Shown here: positions 62,308 through 64,000 of the stretch, piece by piece
How positions within the stretch are numbered: the first letter of the stretch is position 1
Layout of the letters: every line of letters starts with the position of its first letter
DNA from: Gemmobacter sp.
Lineage (GTDB): Bacteria > Pseudomonadota > Alphaproteobacteria > Rhodobacterales > Rhodobacteraceae
Direction of reading: 5' to 3'
Length of the DNA stretch: 64,000 nt
Assembly: GCF_034676705.1 (NCBI RefSeq)
Contig: NZ_JAUCBS010000009.1
Span: forward strand, 186,001 to 250,000
Notes under the pieces: model-generated
Told to the model about the DNA's origin: nothing
What the model saw: only the letters and a program-made list of their open reading frames with translations
The model's database searches: none
Translations under genes and position numbers: made by a program

Positions 62308-62712
62308 CAGACGACCGACCCCAGTTCCTCGGACGGGAACGCGGACACTGTCGGCCCCAGACGCTGGCCCTGCGGATCGTGATCTGCTGCGGCCGGTTCG
62401 GCTGGCCGACCTGCCGCAGGTCCGGGATCGGGCATGATCGCGTTGCCGGCTGTCAGCCAAGGTCTATCTCTGTCAGGTGACCTATCTGCACCGGCGCGCC
62501 GGCCGGTCCGGCCCCGGCATGGAAATGCCGACAGCCTGCGCCAGATGATCCACACGGATCCGCTACCATCGCCTCTGCCAGAAAACCTTGGGCAGAGGCA
62601 TTTCCATGCACCTTGAGGACCGGGCGCTGGTCAACCGCGACGACCATCCGCAGAACCATGCCTTCCTTTTTCACAGAACTCCCATGCCGCGCATGTCACC
62701 ATGAACCCGGAT
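62308..62712. other. Gene-free stretch, nothing recognised
   Basis: This 405-bp stretch between nnrS and the IS110 repeats has short open frames in several phases, but none with a ribosome site or recognisable family. It may be the decayed end of a gene broken by the IS insertion. No tRNA, operator or terminator was seen. Confidence 0.5.
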
Positions 62713-62992
62713 CGTGTGTGGATGCCCCCTGTTTGGCAAGCAATATCTTCGGATCGTCGGCGGGGTCTTCGATCGGACGTGTGTCAGGCCTCTGAGCGTG
62801 GCCTTCCATGACGCCACGGGCCGGTATGCTGTTCGGAAGGCTGGGTTCACATCGGTTCAGAGAGCTGCAAGCGCTCGAGCCCCGGGACTGAATCTCCCGC
62901 CTTGAACTTCGAAGTCCGTGTCGCCTACTCCTCGTCGATCGCTCACCCCGGCCTTGCGGCCATGCCGTGTCCTTCCCTTGCGCGGGCTCGGA

Positions 62993-63312
62993 TCACACCA
63001 TCCGGTAATTCTCCTGTTTCGTTGTCAGGGCCCAGATCATACGAGCCATCTTGTTCGCCAGCGCGACGGCCGCGACCATCCTGGGCTTGCGCGCCACCAG
63101 CGCGGCCAGCCAGCGGTTCGCACTGCCGCCCTTGCGAACCACCCAGCGGATCACGCTCATGGCGCCGACAATCAGAAGGCGGCGGATGTCGGTCTGGCCC
63201 ATTTTGCTGACCGAACCCAGCTTGGTCTTGCCACCTGTAGACCTCTGCCGGGGTACCAGGCCGAGCCACGCTGCGAAGTTTCGCCCGCTATCGAATGTGT
63301 CGAGGTCCGGGG
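62993..63312 (-). pseudogene. IS110-family transposase C-terminal fragment, unit 1
   Basis: Encodes the C-terminal Transposase_20 domain: DSGRNFAAWLGLVPRQRSTGG, with KMGQTDIRRLLIVGA and the MARMIWALTTKQENYRM ending. The catalytic Ser region is present, but the N-terminal RuvC-like DEDD domain is absent in this window. The frame begins at the repeat junction and has no native start, so it is not an active transposase as it stands. The call rests on motif recognition. Confidence 0.78.
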
Positions 63313-63592
63313 CGTGTGTGGATGCCCCCTGTTTGGCAAGCAATATCTTCGGATCGTCGGCGGGGTCTTCGATCGGACGTGTGTCAGGCCTCTGAGCGTG
63401 GCCTTCCATGACGCCACGGGCCGGTATGCTGTTCGGAAGGCTGGGTTCACATCGGTTCAGAGAGCTGCAAGCGCTCGAGCCCCGGGACTGAATCTCCCGC
63501 CTTGAACTTCGAAGTCCGTGTCGCCTACTCCTCGTCGATCGCTCACCCCGGCCTTGCGGCCATGCCGTGTCCTTCCCTTGCGCGGGCTCGGA

Positions 63593-63912
63593 TCACACCA
63601 TCCGGTAATTCTCCTGTTTCGTTGTCAGGGCCCAGATCATACGAGCCATCTTGTTCGCCAGCGCGACGGCCGCGACCATCCTGGGCTTGCGCGCCACCAG
63701 CGCGGCCAGCCAGCGGTTCGCACTGCCGCCCTTGCGAACCACCCAGCGGATCACGCTCATGGCGCCGACAATCAGAAGGCGGCGGATGTCGGTCTGGCCC
63801 ATTTTGCTGACCGAACCCAGCTTGGTCTTGCCACCTGTAGACCTCTGCCGGGGTACCAGGCCGAGCCACGCTGCGAAGTTTCGCCCGCTATCGAATGTGT
63901 CGAGGTCCGGGG
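63593..63912 (-). pseudogene. IS110-family transposase C-terminal fragment, unit 2
   Basis: Copy of the fragment at 62993-63312, shifted by exactly 600 bp and identical as far as could be compared. Upstream on the minus strand lies the non-coding end of unit 3 rather than the N-terminal half of the gene. A full-length parent copy may lie to the right of the window. Confidence 0.78.
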
Positions 63913-64000
63913 CGTGTGTGGATGCCCCCTGTTTGGCAAGCAATATCTTCGGATCGTCGGCGGGGTCTTCGATCGGACGTGTGTCAGGCCTCTGAGCGTG

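Larger units (their letters stand above)
62713..64000. repeat. Exact 600-bp tandem repeat containing an IS110-family 3' end
   Basis: 62713-63312 and 63313-63912 appear identical, and a third unit starts at 63913 and runs off the window after 88 bp. On the minus strand each unit is the last ~107 codons of an IS110-family transposase, its stop, then ~280 bp of non-coding DNA ending GGGGGCATCCACACACG. That end joins either the next unit's transposase interior or, at 62712, ordinary flanking DNA. CCGG follows the end in both contexts. It may be a real tandem array or an assembly artefact at a contig end. Confidence 0.8.

Noticed and set aside
62453..62674. Small minus-strand frame between nnrS and the IS repeats
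   Set aside because: No ribosome site, no family resemblance and odd composition; not supported as a gene.
62918..63505. A 195-codon plus-strand frame crossing the IS110 repeat junction
   Set aside because: It is antisense to the transposase fragment and its C-terminal part simply repeats with the 600-bp unit.
62713..64000. CRISPR or satellite-like array
   Set aside because: Unit length 600 bp with a transposase domain and no spacers; it is IS-derived.

Overview
The window is GC-rich DNA from an alphaproteobacterium, most likely a member of the Rhodobacteraceae (Paracoccus/Rhodobacter-like). This rests on the GC-rich third codon positions, the abundance of peptide and polyamine ABC importers, M20 deacylases, D-amino-acid-oxidase-like (DAO) flavoproteins and hydantoinase A/B genes, and an NnrS gene. 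No rRNA, tRNA, CRISPR array or phage module was seen. The species is inferred, not proven.

Layout. 0-8.4 kb: a cut-off permease, a divergent peptide-binding protein with an ArgE-type deacylase, then a leftward oligopeptide importer (fused ATPase, Tat-exported binding protein, two permeases). 8.4-14 kb: an XRE-cupin regulator, two DAO-family flavoproteins, a GhrA-like reductase and a GNAT protein. 14-22.5 kb: a short AMP-forming ligase coupled to a thiolase that lacks one catalytic Cys, a MgtC/DUF4010 membrane protein, a tartrate/malate dehydrogenase, GabD, a second aldehyde dehydrogenase and a small cupin. 22.5-31 kb: a PotABCD-like polyamine importer, an MmgE/PrpD protein, a class III aminotransferase flanked by two related palindromic elements, and a second ArgE. 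31-42.3 kb: a flavoprotein coupled to a GNAT, HyuA/HyuB, two LysR regulators, a GNAT, an Lrp regulator, a dehalogenase-like HAD protein and an aldo/keto reductase.

42.3-51.8 kb: a frameshifted hyuB remnant beside an operon HyuA-HyuB-[2Fe-2S] protein-HcnB/OoxA-like flavoprotein. It is divergent from an HcnC/OoxB-like flavoprotein and an MFS transporter, with a GntR regulator at the edge. 52.1-57.4 kb: a second complete oligopeptide importer, probably controlled by that GntR. 57.4-62.3 kb: after an IS5 transposase scar, an NsrR-like regulator, a DUF1971/YeaR-like protein, a small-molecule ABC importer and NnrS form one tightly overlapping operon that looks like a nitric-oxide response unit. 62.7-64 kb: an exact 600-bp tandem repeat carrying the 3' end of an IS110-family transposase.

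Taken together, the region is a catabolic island for nitrogenous small molecules. Peptides, polyamines and acylated or cyclic amino compounds would be imported, deacylated or ring-opened, oxidised or transaminated to aldehydes, and passed through aldehyde dehydrogenases to succinate-level intermediates. The most interesting units are the NO-response operon with its embedded importer, the hydantoinase/opine-oxidase composite locus with its decayed hyuB, the aberrant thiolase, and the IS110 tandem array.
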